NCBI RefSeq assembly: GCF_002117145.1
Contig: NZ_CP008743.1
Span: forward strand, 1,302,001 to 1,366,000
Length of the DNA stretch: 64,000 bases
From: Candidatus Nucleicultrix amoebiphila FS5
GTDB taxonomy: Bacteria; Pseudomonadota; Alphaproteobacteria; Caedimonadales; Nucleicultricaceae
Reading direction: 5' to 3'
The position numbers and the translations under genes were made by a program. The notes under the pieces were generated by a model, which did not search any database, was not told where the DNA came from, and saw only the letters and a list, made by a program, of their open reading frames with translations. Positions 23,983-33,366 of the stretch are shown here, piece after piece (within the stretch, counting starts at the first letter, position 1; the number at the start of each line of letters is the position of its first letter).

Positions 23983-24660
23983 TTATTTTAAACAAATATC
24001 TGTCACTTTTACGATGTAAGATTCTTTAAAAAGAGTACTTAATGGAAATTGCTGAAAATTACCAGACTCTAAAAAATCACACTTTTTCTTCCCTAACGCC
24101 AGAATAAAACGCCTTTTTGCTTTCAATAACAGAGGCAGTGATAAACTGACACGTTTAAAATCTGCCCTCTGAGTGATAATAATCGGATCTGAAGAGCTTA
24201 ATGCGTCTTCATCCTCTGGAAAAAGAGATGCGACATGCCCATCGTCTCCCATACTCATTATCACACATGATAGAGGCAAGATTCGTTGAAAAAAATTCTG
24301 ATACTCCTTTTTACCCTTAAGAACTACATCTTTTAAAGAAATAAACAAAGATTTTGAAGGACCCTCAAAAGTAAAAAAATCTCTAAGAAGCAATCCTTCA
24401 TTACTATCTTTGCTCTCTCTTGGCACTAATCTATCGTCTGTAAGAGATATTATAATCTTTTCCCACGGAATATCGAGAGCAGCAATGCTGGACAGAAAGT
24501 ACCGAATGCTTTGTCCACCTGTTAAAATTAAAGTTGCGCGTCCAAAATTTGAAACATCTGCTATGAGGCTCTCTTTCAGCTCATTGAGCACAAGGCGCTC
24601 AGCCTCTATAAAACTATAATGAACTTCGTGTTTAGTGCCTTTAGATGAGTTTAAAATCAT
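23983..24660 (-). CDS. 6-phosphogluconolactonase/glucosamine-6-phosphate isomerase superfamily protein
   Basis: 225 residues, the length of bacterial 6-phosphogluconolactonase. Motifs: LTGGQSIRYFL (usually SGGSTP), SLTDDRLVP (usually DER.V), and MGDDGHVASLFPEDE, the family signature with the catalytic His. It would hydrolyse a sugar lactone phosphate or isomerise an amino-sugar phosphate. Placement inside a glycan locus, overlapping the HAD gene by 20 bases, suggests a tailored role in making a sugar precursor and not a general pentose phosphate enzyme. The substrate cannot be told. Confidence 0.82.
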   Translation of the reverse strand: MILNSSKGTKHEVHYSFIEAERLVLNELKESLIADVSNFGRATLILTGGQSIRYFLSSIAALDIPWEKIIISLTDDRLVPRESKDSNEGLLLRDFFTFEGPSKSLFISLKDVVLKGKKEYQNFFQRILPLSCVIMSMGDDGHVASLFPEDEDALSSSDPIIITQRADFKRVSLSLPLLLKAKRRFILALGKKKCDFLESGNFQQFPLSTLFKESYIVKVTDICLK

Positions 24661-25273
24661 GGAAATTTTTAATCGCTCTTATTGCAAGAGGAAAAGGGCC
24701 CGTACAAAGATTATCAGTTCTAGCCAAGAATGGAATTTTTAGAGCATTAGCAGCCTCTAAATCACTTAAACTATCGCCAATAAACAATATTTGATCTCTT
24801 CGGAGGCTGTAATTCTTGACGATTTTTTCACCAATGACGGTTTTTGTATCTGGTGCTCCAAAAATTCCCGAGAAATAACCCAGAAGATTTCTCCTTTTAC
24901 AAATGTTTAGAAGCTCTTCATGGGGGGTGGCCGATAACACAAAACTCATAACATTATTCTTCTTTAAGCTACTTAAAAACTCGACAACTCCATCGATAAA
25001 CTTACAATTCAACATTTTATCCATGATGATATCTGAAAAAATACGGGACAATATCTGTCCTTCACTTTCAGAATATTCTCGTTTGAGAATCAAAGTATGT
25101 ATATATTCAAATTTCTTATATCGGCTTACACCTTGATTTTGAAGATGATAATCTCTAGCCTTATTAGCGATTTCAATCCCATAGGAAAGATAGAGTTCGT
25201 AAAAAGCCTCCGTCTTAATAGAGGCAGAATCTAAAATCACACCATCGAAATCAAAAAAAACTGCTTTAAGCAT
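24641..25273 (-). CDS. HAD family phosphatase/phosphoglycolate phosphatase-like
   Basis: 210 residues. Motif I FFDFDGVILDSASIK with the nucleophile Asp, motif II as VLSATPHEEL, motif III Lys in KTVIGEKI and motif IV FIGDSLSDLEAANAL are all present, with a helical cap after motif I. It should dephosphorylate a small sugar phosphate or keto-acid phosphate. It overlaps the transferase-like gene upstream by 8 bases and the lactonase-like gene downstream by 20. In CMP-sugar pathways a HAD enzyme commonly removes the 8- or 9-phosphate after the aldol step (KdsC type), but this cap-containing protein is not KdsC itself. Confidence 0.84.
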   Translation of the reverse strand: MLKAVFFDFDGVILDSASIKTEAFYELYLSYGIEIANKARDYHLQNQGVSRYKKFEYIHTLILKREYSESEGQILSRIFSDIIMDKMLNCKFIDGVVEFLSSLKKNNVMSFVLSATPHEELLNICKRRNLLGYFSGIFGAPDTKTVIGEKIVKNYSLRRDQILFIGDSLSDLEAANALKIPFLARTDNLCTGPFPLAIRAIKNFHDFKLI

Positions 25274-26600
25274 GGAATAAAATATCGCGAAGACTTGTAT
25301 TTCGCTCTCCTAAGGCAATATATTCATCTTTGTTTTTTTGTTTATATGAAAATATATGGTTTTCAATTTTATTGATTTTCAATTCTGGCCATAGGGAAGC
25401 GCTATATGATTCGTAAACTGGCTCAGTTGTCATATGAATAACCTCTATATCTCTTGCCAGACATTCAAGCACTGTCGTTGTTGATCCAAAAATGAGAGCA
25501 ATCTGTCGTTTTGAGTTTCTATCAAAGCGGTCTTGATATCGAGCCAGTAGATTTTCAATATTCTTGATCAGGGCAGCGTGTTTCTTGGACTGACTTTGGG
25601 CAGGATGATTCCGAATTTTTAAAGGCGGCATGTCTGAATCCATTTTCTTAAAAAAGTACTCTAGTAATTCAATATAAAAATCACCCTTACTGAAATCATA
25701 GGGGATAAAAATTTTCCCTGAAAATTTTTTTTTGGTAACTTTTTGAAACCTCAAAGAATTGATCACTTGAATACTTTTCTTTTCCCATCCTAAATATTTT
25801 TGAAAAATTTTTTTCTGGCCTTTGCCATGAACAAATAAAAAGTCTGGTTCTCCGTCTCGCTTTACAAAATCGGTTGGTAAAGGAGGCAAACTAGAATGCA
25901 AATAACCGATAGTTTTAATAGTAGAGTTAAATAATTTTATGCCTTGGTTAAGTTTGTGTTGCCAAGGTTGAGCTTCGTAAGCCATTAACACTGATTTAAT
26001 TTCAGGCTTCAATATTTCTGATGTGAATACAGACGTTAAAGCATGAGCAAATAAAGTTTCTGGGACAGGAATTATTTTGTAAACAAACCATTTCCATATG
26101 TTTTTGAAGATACGCAAAACACTATAATGATTTTCATGGTGACTTACAAATATCCTAATATTTTTATTAAGTTTTCGTGGATGGACATTATCAAGAGATA
26201 ATAAAAACCATAAAGTATTTGGGGTGTTTTTTGAATTTGCACTAAAATATGAGCATTGAAATGAACCATCCTCTAAGAAGTCATCTTGTCTACACCAGGA
26301 GATGACAATATGTTTATAGGCAATACCCCTCTGTTCTAAGTTAACTATTTTATAACTAGAAGAAGCACCTGATTGCAAAACACTTCTTAAAAAACGATAG
26401 GAGTAATTGGGGAATTCACTGAATCCTTTATGAAGGCATTGTAAACGTAAATATCCTAGACTTCCTGCTGCCCAAGCATTCAGATAGCAAGAGGGGTCAC
26501 TCGCAACCTTTTGACCATCTTTCAAGCTTCTAGCGCCAAGATATTTTTTAACTTTATCAAGCAACTTTAATTGAGTAGTGATAATATCTGTGTCAGCCAT
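25266..26600 (-). CDS. Putative glycan transferase, GT-B-like, unassigned
   Basis: 444 residues, no membrane segment and no family recognised with certainty. The second half resembles the C-terminal domain of GT-B or CDP-glycerol-type transferases: a KIRNHPAQSQSK motif near residue 350 and, about 50 residues later, IALIFGSTTTVLECLARDIE, the usual HP...STT/EAL block that binds the nucleotide phosphate. The N-terminal half has MAYEAQPWQHKLNQ, seen in some capsule transferases. It likely adds or links sugars on the cytosolic side. It overlaps the neighbouring methyltransferase and HAD genes by 8 bases each, so expression is tightly linked. Confidence 0.55.
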   Translation of the reverse strand: MADTDIITTQLKLLDKVKKYLGARSLKDGQKVASDPSCYLNAWAAGSLGYLRLQCLHKGFSEFPNYSYRFLRSVLQSGASSSYKIVNLEQRGIAYKHIVISWCRQDDFLEDGSFQCSYFSANSKNTPNTLWFLLSLDNVHPRKLNKNIRIFVSHHENHYSVLRIFKNIWKWFVYKIIPVPETLFAHALTSVFTSEILKPEIKSVLMAYEAQPWQHKLNQGIKLFNSTIKTIGYLHSSLPPLPTDFVKRDGEPDFLFVHGKGQKKIFQKYLGWEKKSIQVINSLRFQKVTKKKFSGKIFIPYDFSKGDFYIELLEYFFKKMDSDMPPLKIRNHPAQSQSKKHAALIKNIENLLARYQDRFDRNSKRQIALIFGSTTTVLECLARDIEVIHMTTEPVYESYSASLWPELKINKIENHIFSYKQKNKDEYIALGERNTSLRDILFHA

Positions 26601-27339
26601 AATGACAAACTAAATCATTCGGTAACTCGAGATTAAATTGACATTGGTCATCTGGTCCCTTTGTGATTGCAAGAACAGTGAAACAAATTTTTTCATAAGG
26701 TGTAATAGCAGTTTTACTGGGAGATCCCCAATATCCATATCCTTTAATCGCACTGGGTTTGAATTGAAGTAATTTATCAAACAAATCATTCGGATTTAAA
26801 ACAATATAAGGTGCTTGTTCACCTTCGTGTTGATTTTGAAAATTAATGTATTGATAGGATTTAGATTGAGAGTGTTTTTCTAGTTCGTTGCTGAAACGAA
26901 AACTAGAGAGAAATACACCACCAGGTTTGACATAATTCATGGCTGCTTCTAACATTTTATCAAATTCAACGTTCCAATCAATACAACCAAGAGAAACAAC
27001 AAGATCAAAGTAGTTGTTAGGAATTTCAGGGGATTTAAGATCAAGTACATCGCCTTCTAGAAAGGTGTATTGAGCGAATAATTTCCGCGCAGTATCGATA
27101 GCTTTCTTGTTTATATCGATACCCACATAATTTTTTACGTTAAAGCGTGAATCCAATGCATTGCCAAGACCACCGCAACCGCAACCTACATCAAGTACGC
27201 AGCTTTGACGGTTGAGCTCTAATGTTTCGAACATCTTCTTTTCGGAGGGATAAAAATCATCCCAAGTCACCCTATGTTCTTTATAAAATGATTCTATTGA
27301 ATCTGTTTCATATTTAATATTTGCATTACTACTCATCAC
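26593..27339 (-). CDS. Class I SAM-dependent methyltransferase
   Basis: 248 residues. The SAM site VLDVGCGCGGLGNAL lies near residue 47-61, with VGIDINKKAI as the acidic motif II, FLEGDVLDL as motif III and DLVVSLGCIDW as motif IV. The Rossmann core is complete. The acceptor is unknown; its place between a Gfo/Idh/MocA dehydrogenase (8 bases upstream) and a transferase suggests methylation of a sugar or a sugar-amine intermediate. Confidence 0.83.
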   Translation of the reverse strand: MMSSNANIKYETDSIESFYKEHRVTWDDFYPSEKKMFETLELNRQSCVLDVGCGCGGLGNALDSRFNVKNYVGIDINKKAIDTARKLFAQYTFLEGDVLDLKSPEIPNNYFDLVVSLGCIDWNVEFDKMLEAAMNYVKPGGVFLSSFRFSNELEKHSQSKSYQYINFQNQHEGEQAPYIVLNPNDLFDKLLQFKPSAIKGYGYWGSPSKTAITPYEKICFTVLAITKGPDDQCQFNLELPNDLVCHYG

Positions 27340-27347
27340 TGATCTTC

Positions 27348-28442
27348 CTATGCTTTGATTTTGGTAACACGATAGGGTTGTGCTAATGTATTGTCTTGAC
27401 GACCAAGTTGGAGCGAACTGAGCCCCTCATCAAGATTAACCCAAGTATTCTTTTCTGCACTCACGTACATAGCATGCAATAACTTCATTGTATTCATAGC
27501 ATCCAAAAATTCTACGGCGGGTTTTTCATCATATAGAATGGCGTTAAGGACACCCATATAAATATTTTCATGTCCTAGCCCGTAAGCATCTTCAAAGTTA
27601 TCACTGAAGTCAATGGCATCAGAAGGTCGCGGGGAAAACTCAATGAGTTTATCGGTAAAAGATCCGCCCAACATAGCTAATCCTTTGCTTCCTACAATAG
27701 AAAGAGAAGATTCAAAGTCATGCGGTCTAGCGGCGGTAGTTATCTCAATATTTCCCAATGCTCCATTTTCGAACTCAGCAATCGCAATGACGGTATCTTC
27801 AACTTCAATGTTTGAACCAAATGTGCGCATCATGCAATTTATGCGTTTTATGTCACCATTAAGGTATCGTAACAAATCAAGATGATGGATTCCTTGATTT
27901 GTACAGCACCCTCCATCCAAGGCAAACGTACCACGCCAAGGATCACGATCATAATAACTTTGGGGTCGACACCAGCGCATGCGGACGGTTGCTAATTGAA
28001 TGCGCCCTAATTCATTTTCCAAGATCGCTTTACGAATTCTTTGTACGCAACGATTGAAACGATATTGATGAACTGGGAAAACTTGGACGGAATTTTTTAT
28101 TGCCGCCTCCCCAAGAATTTCTCCTTGTTTTAATGTCATAACAATGGGCTTCTCAATAATGACATGTTTCTTATAGATATTAACCACATCAAAAGCATGT
28201 TCGAAATGCATGCCACTAGGCGTGATAATGGCAACAGCATCGATCTCAGGATGATTCTCAAGCATCGTATGGTAATTTTGATAATGGGGGACTTTATCTA
28301 CACCACATATTTCATCCATTCTCTTGACGCTCAAGTCTGAAATGGCTGCCAACTTTAAGTGAGGATTTTTATTGATTGCACGTACGTGATGGCCCGATAC
28401 TCTACCGCATCCAATAACAGCGATGTGAATTTTTTTGTCCAT
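27348..28442 (-). CDS. Gfo/Idh/MocA family oxidoreductase
   Basis: 364 residues. N-terminal NAD(P) fold with AVIGCGRVSGHHVRAI, then ITPSGMHFEHA and the conserved VIIEKPIVMTLKQGE (Lys in EKP is catalytic), followed by a C-terminal substrate domain with DGGCCTNQGIHHLDLL holding the active-site His pair. It oxidises or reduces a sugar hydroxyl; WbpB-type members make 3-keto sugars for a later aminotransferase. The gene directly upstream (1 base gap) is a PLP aminotransferase, so the two could act in sequence. A second family member is at 40252-41250. Confidence 0.87.
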   Translation of the reverse strand: MDKKIHIAVIGCGRVSGHHVRAINKNPHLKLAAISDLSVKRMDEICGVDKVPHYQNYHTMLENHPEIDAVAIITPSGMHFEHAFDVVNIYKKHVIIEKPIVMTLKQGEILGEAAIKNSVQVFPVHQYRFNRCVQRIRKAILENELGRIQLATVRMRWCRPQSYYDRDPWRGTFALDGGCCTNQGIHHLDLLRYLNGDIKRINCMMRTFGSNIEVEDTVIAIAEFENGALGNIEITTAARPHDFESSLSIVGSKGLAMLGGSFTDKLIEFSPRPSDAIDFSDNFEDAYGLGHENIYMGVLNAILYDEKPAVEFLDAMNTMKLLHAMYVSAEKNTWVNLDEGLSSLQLGRQDNTLAQPYRVTKIKA

Positions 28443-28443
28443 A

Positions 28444-29568
28444 TTACTTCTCTAGTGTTAAATTAACAGAATTTTTTGAACTATAGTGCACTATCGTTTC
28501 TTGACAGTCTTCCCAAAATTTTTTCATTAATGCTAATGGTCCTATTGAAATTCGAATACAGTTTTCAAGAGGAAAAATAGTAAAGGGTCCTTTCAAAAGA
28601 TACTTTTTTTGCTTGGTTTCTAGAATAATTTTTTGAGCATTTTCTATTGAAGGGCAACGTAAAAGCAAAAAGTTAGTATGAGAGGGATAGCACATTAGTC
28701 CTGCTTTACAGAGCTGATGGTATAAAAAATCTCTCCCTGCAACAAAATCATTTATCTTGCGCATTACAAATGACATATTATCAAGCAAGTATTCAGAAAA
28801 TTTGAGGGCGAGACTGTTTGCATCGGTAACGGGTCTTAAGAGCATTAATTCTTGAATGCGTGCAGCATCCGCAATCGCGTACCCAATTCTTAGACCCGCT
28901 AAACCGAAGGCCTTAGAGAATGTTCTCACAATGATTAGATTTTTATAATTTTTTATAGCATCGGCAAGAGTGTGAGGCGTGAACAAATGATATGCTTCAT
29001 CTATGACTACGAGAGTGTTTGTTTCTGAGGTGATATCAAGCAGTTTTATAAGGTTCTCTTGCTCAATGAGCGTTCCTGTAGGTTGATTTGGATTAGCTAA
29101 AACAACCAATCTGATGTTATGAGATTTTACTTTTTGGATGATTTCCTCAAAATTAAACTTCAGATCTTGATTGTAATGTATATAGTGAATATGGGCACCA
29201 TAAATACCTGCATATACATCATACATACGCCAACTAGGATCTTGTAAAAGGATGTGATCGTTGAGATCTATGTAGATCTCGAATATATTCTTAATAACAG
29301 CATCAGACCCGGCGGATATATACAGATTATCCGGTGATACATCGAGCCATCGAGCCAATTTATGAGTTAATGAAGTAGAATCTGCATATGCAGCAACATC
29401 GTGTACAGTAAGAGAGTTCAACCAACTTTTAAAAAAATCTTCGTCATAGCCAACTGGATCTTCATTGCGATCTAAACGAATAAAATTGCGTCGATCTGAA
29501 TAAGGATCAAACTGCCGCTTTACGTTTTTTAATCGCTTACTGCAAATAGAAGAGGTTGCGAGATTCAT
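28444..29568 (-). CDS. Class I/II PLP aminotransferase, HisC-like
   Basis: 374 residues. Fold-type I aminotransferase with ANPNQPTG, VVIDEAYHLF (Asp to the pyridine N), RTFSKAFGLAGLRIGY with the PLP Lys, and a C-terminal CIRISIGP with the substrate-carboxylate Arg. It is closest in pattern to histidinol-phosphate aminotransferase (start RLDRNEDPVG). A true HisC role is doubtful because no histidine-synthesis genes other than the HisH/HisF pair are present, and those serve the amidotransferase. A carbohydrate- or acid-derived keto substrate is likely. AATCC-like poor ribosome sequence; 90 bases after the upstream methyltransferase. Confidence 0.82.
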   Translation of the reverse strand: MNLATSSICSKRLKNVKRQFDPYSDRRNFIRLDRNEDPVGYDEDFFKSWLNSLTVHDVAAYADSTSLTHKLARWLDVSPDNLYISAGSDAVIKNIFEIYIDLNDHILLQDPSWRMYDVYAGIYGAHIHYIHYNQDLKFNFEEIIQKVKSHNIRLVVLANPNQPTGTLIEQENLIKLLDITSETNTLVVIDEAYHLFTPHTLADAIKNYKNLIIVRTFSKAFGLAGLRIGYAIADAARIQELMLLRPVTDANSLALKFSEYLLDNMSFVMRKINDFVAGRDFLYHQLCKAGLMCYPSHTNFLLLRCPSIENAQKIILETKQKKYLLKGPFTIFPLENCIRISIGPLALMKKFWEDCQETIVHYSSKNSVNLTLEK

Positions 29569-29658
29569 GTTAGAAATCCTTGGATAAGAGTTAAAATTTC
29601 ATAGAGGTCAGAGAAGACTTAAAAAAAACTGCATGACAATTCTTGAGATGATCCAGGC

Positions 29659-30600
29659 CTAATTTTGTATCTTAGCTACACAAAAAACGCGATCACTATA
29701 CCCATTTTTAACCATAAGTTCTTGGTATTCTTTATTTGTCTGTTGCCAGAACTGATCAAGTGCGTTTTGTAATGTCTCTTTGATAAGAGGTATCTCGGGT
29801 GTATTTGAGCGAGCGGATAGAGTTTCTCTTGGTTTTTGACAATAAATCCAGTTCAAATGATTGGTAATTGGATACTCCTGTAAACAAACTGGATCTGAAC
29901 TATAGCCGGCCTGGCTTAATGTTTCCGACAAAGTTTGAGGAGAGTAGTAAAATAAATGTTCAATGCAAAAATAAAATTTTCTAAAGTTTTCAATATCATA
30001 AATGCTGACCAGCGGATCTAAAATGTTAGGGACTACAATCACTAACTTACCATTAGGCTTTAGATATTTTTTTAATTCTTTTAAAAAGGCAATGGGTTCG
30101 CCGATATGTTCTAATACAAAAATCAAAGTGATTAAATCAAAAGATTCAGGCGAAAATCTTTGCTCTAGAGGTTTATCATCGACGTCTAGTTTAAGTTTTT
30201 GCTGGCAAAATTCAACTTCTTTGCGACTGAGCTCGTGTCCAAAAACTTTTGCTGCAGAATCTTTGATACCCATTAATAAATGACCCGTTGAACAGCCTAT
30301 GTCTAAAACGGTTTCGGTGCCGGATAACATTTCTTTTACTCTATTAGTCCATATACTAGAGGCCTTTTGCATTTTTTGATAATGCTTTTCCGGATCAAGA
30401 ATTTCTGGATCGATATGTGTTAAATAAGTTTGATGATATTGTGTCTCATAGAAATCAACAGGAAATTGAAATGAGTTCTGATCAAGATAAATCAGCGAAC
30501 AGTTAGCACATCTCATTACACTCGCTTTTTGCTCAAAACGAAGTTGATTAGTATATAATGAAATAGAAGCGCTAGCGCAAAGTGGACAAATATGACTCAT
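29659..30600 (-). CDS. Class I SAM methyltransferase with N-terminal zinc ribbon
   Basis: 313 residues from ATG 30600, chosen because it begins the zinc ribbon (MSHICPLCASA... MRCANCSLIYLD) and lies one base after the upstream stop; a longer reading would overlap it by 68 bases. Two CxxC pairs bind zinc. The SAM site is VLDIGCSTGHLLMGI, with FDLITLIFVLEHIGEP as motif IV. The combination is typical of C-methyltransferases and related O-methyltransferases in deoxysugar and glycan clusters. Acceptor not readable. Confidence 0.85.
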   Translation of the reverse strand: MSHICPLCASASISLYTNQLRFEQKASVMRCANCSLIYLDQNSFQFPVDFYETQYHQTYLTHIDPEILDPEKHYQKMQKASSIWTNRVKEMLSGTETVLDIGCSTGHLLMGIKDSAAKVFGHELSRKEVEFCQQKLKLDVDDKPLEQRFSPESFDLITLIFVLEHIGEPIAFLKELKKYLKPNGKLVIVVPNILDPLVSIYDIENFRKFYFCIEHLFYYSPQTLSETLSQAGYSSDPVCLQEYPITNHLNWIYCQKPRETLSARSNTPEIPLIKETLQNALDQFWQQTNKEYQELMVKNGYSDRVFCVAKIQN

Positions 30601-30601
30601 G

Positions 30602-31393
30602 TTAAATACTTTTAGAGAACATTCTGTTATTCGTTTCCGTTTGTTCAAGATCGGCGTGTGTATAGCCATGTGCTTTTAACCAATACTCGACCGTGGGAAT
30701 TTGCCATTGATAATCAACATCACATCCGCCCCAAGATGGAATAGAAGCAATATTTTGCCCCATCCATTTTTGAGGTAAAAGACCTTCTTGCATTAAATCA
30801 AGACATTTAGGGCGAACAATAGACGCAGACATATCTGCGTAATATACATCGCCTTGAGAATCTCTATCACAATTTAAAGTCTTAGGATCTCCAAATGTTT
30901 CAAAAGGAACAAAAGGCTTTAGACAATTATTTTCATCGAGCTTACGCGCACGCAATGGACTCCACATATTGTAGATAGAGGTCGTCACAGCTGAATCTTT
31001 AGAGGGGTCCTTTTCTAGAATGCTTATACCTTGATCAATTAAGTTTGCAGTGATTGTTGCCGCGTTCGCAAAAAGCAAAATCATATAGTCAACAGTTTGT
31101 CCCTCATCTTCAACTATTTTTTTTATTTCTTTATAACCATGCAGGAAAACATCTTCACCTAAAGCTTGACTCGTTGTAAGCGATGGGGGGCGCTCAATGA
31201 GCTGAGCATCAAATGTAAGAGCAATTTCCTTAATTTGAGGGCAATCTGTGGAAACAAATATTCGAGGTTTACAAGAGGCTTGCTGAGCTGCCATCAGTGG
31301 ATATGAACATAACGGTCTTCCTAAAACGGAGTAGATGTTTTTTCCTGGAAAACCAACACTATTGGCTCTACCAATCATAAGTGCGCAAATCAT
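30602..31393 (-). CDS. Cytidylyltransferase-like protein (CMP-sugar synthetase family)
   Basis: 263 residues. The N-terminal nucleotide loop is GRANSVGFPGKNIYSVLGR, a variant of the ARxGSKxxPxKN loop of NeuA/KdsB, followed by CSYPLMAAQQ and VSTDCPQI, standard for the family. The usual LLQPTSP segment is replaced by LLFANAATIT and the end is WGGCDVDYQWQIPTVEYWL instead of DIDTxxDL. So a nucleotide is probably activated with CTP onto an unusual acid or alcohol sugar, different from the nonulosonate made by the other cluster half. Gene order: SDR upstream, zinc-ribbon methyltransferase downstream. Confidence 0.72.
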   Translation of the reverse strand: MICALMIGRANSVGFPGKNIYSVLGRPLCSYPLMAAQQASCKPRIFVSTDCPQIKEIALTFDAQLIERPPSLTTSQALGEDVFLHGYKEIKKIVEDEGQTVDYMILLFANAATITANLIDQGISILEKDPSKDSAVTTSIYNMWSPLRARKLDENNCLKPFVPFETFGDPKTLNCDRDSQGDVYYADMSASIVRPKCLDLMQEGLLPQKWMGQNIASIPSWGGCDVDYQWQIPTVEYWLKAHGYTHADLEQTETNNRMFSKSI

Positions 31394-31407
31394 ATATTAC
31401 CTTAATG

Positions 31408-32337
31408 TTACTTCGTAAGTTTCTGTAAATGAGGGGAGATACTTTCTGGACAATCTATCACAAATTTTTCGTATATATCTTCAATACAAATTAATAAACC
31501 TTGGCCAAATTCAATATAATCCGAACTAACTAACTTTTTTGAAACCTGAGGTTTAAAGATATAAGGGGTTCGTTTATAATGACCTTGTGAGTATTCTGCC
31601 TGATGATCAAGGTGTTGAATTTTGATATCACCACCGAGCATGTCATTGATAGTAGTTACTAGCTCATCGCAATTAATATACTGATAACCAGTTAACATAA
31701 CACGCGAATTAATATATTCTCGAGAAAGAATATCGACACTCATTCGTGCCGCATCTTGTACATGAATGAACTCTCTTTTCTCATCTAATCCGAATCTTAC
31801 CTCTATTTTTTTCTCTAACAGAGCTTGTTTGATGAGGCGATGAATAAAATTCGTGTCACTTGCACGCGGCCCATAAAGTGAGCCATAGCGTAGGATAGTG
31901 TAATCAATGTTATGGTTTTTTTGATATTCTTCTATAATTATTTCACACGCTTGCTTACTGGCTCGATAAAATCCACCTGCATCAGAATAAACATAAACAG
32001 TAGAAGCAAAAACAAACCGCTCGATATTATTTTTTCTACACGCTTCAAGAATATTAATTGTCCCGTTAATATTTAAACTGAGAGTATCTTTTGGTCTTTC
32101 AAAACTAGCATGTATATCTGCTTGACCTGCTAAATGATACACATAATCCATACCTTGCAAGGCTTTGGAAACACTTTCTTCATCTAGAATATCGCCCTGA
32201 ATAAATTTTTGTTTTTTATCTAAATACGGCGATGAATTGATATCAAAAATAGTAGTTTCTATGTTTGCATGAGAGAGAGCATCGGCGACATGACTTCCAA
32301 CAAAACCAGAACCACCGAAAACAATAGCTTTTTTCAT
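31408..32337 (-). CDS. NAD-dependent epimerase/dehydratase (extended SDR)
   Basis: 309 residues. VFGGSGFVGSHVADAL binds NAD(P), followed by HLAGQADIHASFERP. Catalytic Ser/Thr in ASTVYVYSDAGG and Tyr-x3-Lys in YRASKQACE, then LRYGSLYGPRASDTNF. Sugar-nucleotide epimerase or dehydratase of unknown substrate. It follows the 2-hydroxyacid dehydrogenase by 14 bases and precedes the CMP-transferase-like gene by 14, as in a pathway block. Confidence 0.83.
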   Translation of the reverse strand: MKKAIVFGGSGFVGSHVADALSHANIETTIFDINSSPYLDKKQKFIQGDILDEESVSKALQGMDYVYHLAGQADIHASFERPKDTLSLNINGTINILEACRKNNIERFVFASTVYVYSDAGGFYRASKQACEIIIEEYQKNHNIDYTILRYGSLYGPRASDTNFIHRLIKQALLEKKIEVRFGLDEKREFIHVQDAARMSVDILSREYINSRVMLTGYQYINCDELVTTINDMLGGDIKIQHLDHQAEYSQGHYKRTPYIFKPQVSKKLVSSDYIEFGQGLLICIEDIYEKFVIDCPESISPHLQKLTK

Positions 32338-32351
32338 ATTAATCCAACTAA

Positions 32352-33296
32352 TTAAAAGTTTTCAAAAGGTCTCATTAGAGGCTTATTTCTAATGAAATTT
32401 ATAACATCTTCTGCAATTTGGGTCTCCATTAATCCCCTCGTTTCACGCGTCATTGATCCTATATGAGATGTTAAAATGCAGTTTTCTAGTTCACACAATT
32501 TGCCCATGTAGGGTTCTTGTTCAAATACATCAATGGCCGCTCCTGCTAAATTTGATTTTAAAGCGTCATATAAGGATGCTTCATTAACAATACCCCCTCT
32601 GGATGTGTTAATTAAATAGCTGCCTTGAGGCATCTTACTTAGTAGATTTGTATCTACAAGGTTTTTTGTGAATTCGTTTAATGGAACATGGAGCGAAATA
32701 ATATCGCAAATTTGAAATAAGTCATTCAATGAAATTTTTTGAGCATTTTTAATGCACTCAATCTGTGGATCGTAAAAAAAGACTTCAAGGGTTGGGGCTA
32801 AAGAGGTTATTAATTTTATGACCGACGATCCAATTTTTCCTGCACCAATAATTCCAATTTTACACTTTGATAAAGTGCGTCCCATTGGCCTATGCCAAAT
32901 TTTTTGATGCATTTTACGATCAGAATAAGAAACACCTTTTATTAAATTCAGTATCAATGCAATTGTAAACTCAGGCACTGCTGTCGAAGGTGCATCTGGA
33001 GTATAGCTTATTTTGATTTTTTTAGCCTGTACAACGTCAAGGTCAATATTATCTATTCCTACCCCTACCCGTCCTATTAGTTTGAGTTTAGTGGCACTTT
33101 CAATAAGTGTCCGAGTGATTTTCTCTGTGCCAGCTATCAAAACATCCACATCATGGATTTGATGATTAAAAAAATCAGCTTCTGTAAATTTTATATTGTT
33201 TTTATTTTCAATGACGTAAGCATTTTCTTTCAACAAAGTTAATGCACTAGGACAAGCTTCTCCAAATCCAACATTTGAGATAAGTATCTTTTTCAT
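32352..33296 (-). CDS. D-isomer-specific 2-hydroxyacid dehydrogenase (phosphoglycerate dehydrogenase-like)
   Basis: 314 residues. The NAD site is IGIIGAGKIGSSVIKL, then LINTSRGGIV with the substrate Arg and DVFEQEPYMGKL with the Glu, ending in LTSHIGSMTRETR with the catalytic His. Complete catalytic set. It would interconvert a 2-hydroxy acid and a 2-keto acid with NAD. It lacks the C-terminal ACT domain of SerA. In this cluster it could supply a hydroxy- or keto-acid for a sugar substituent or precursor. Follows the glycosyltransferase by 70 bases. Confidence 0.86.
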   Translation of the reverse strand: MKKILISNVGFGEACPSALTLLKENAYVIENKNNIKFTEADFFNHQIHDVDVLIAGTEKITRTLIESATKLKLIGRVGVGIDNIDLDVVQAKKIKISYTPDAPSTAVPEFTIALILNLIKGVSYSDRKMHQKIWHRPMGRTLSKCKIGIIGAGKIGSSVIKLITSLAPTLEVFFYDPQIECIKNAQKISLNDLFQICDIISLHVPLNEFTKNLVDTNLLSKMPQGSYLINTSRGGIVNEASLYDALKSNLAGAAIDVFEQEPYMGKLCELENCILTSHIGSMTRETRGLMETQIAEDVINFIRNKPLMRPFENF

Positions 33297-33366
33297 TGCT
33301 TCTAATTAAAATTATTCTTTTCTAGAATTCTCTTTACGCATTGAACAACGGATCTTCATGGAATAA

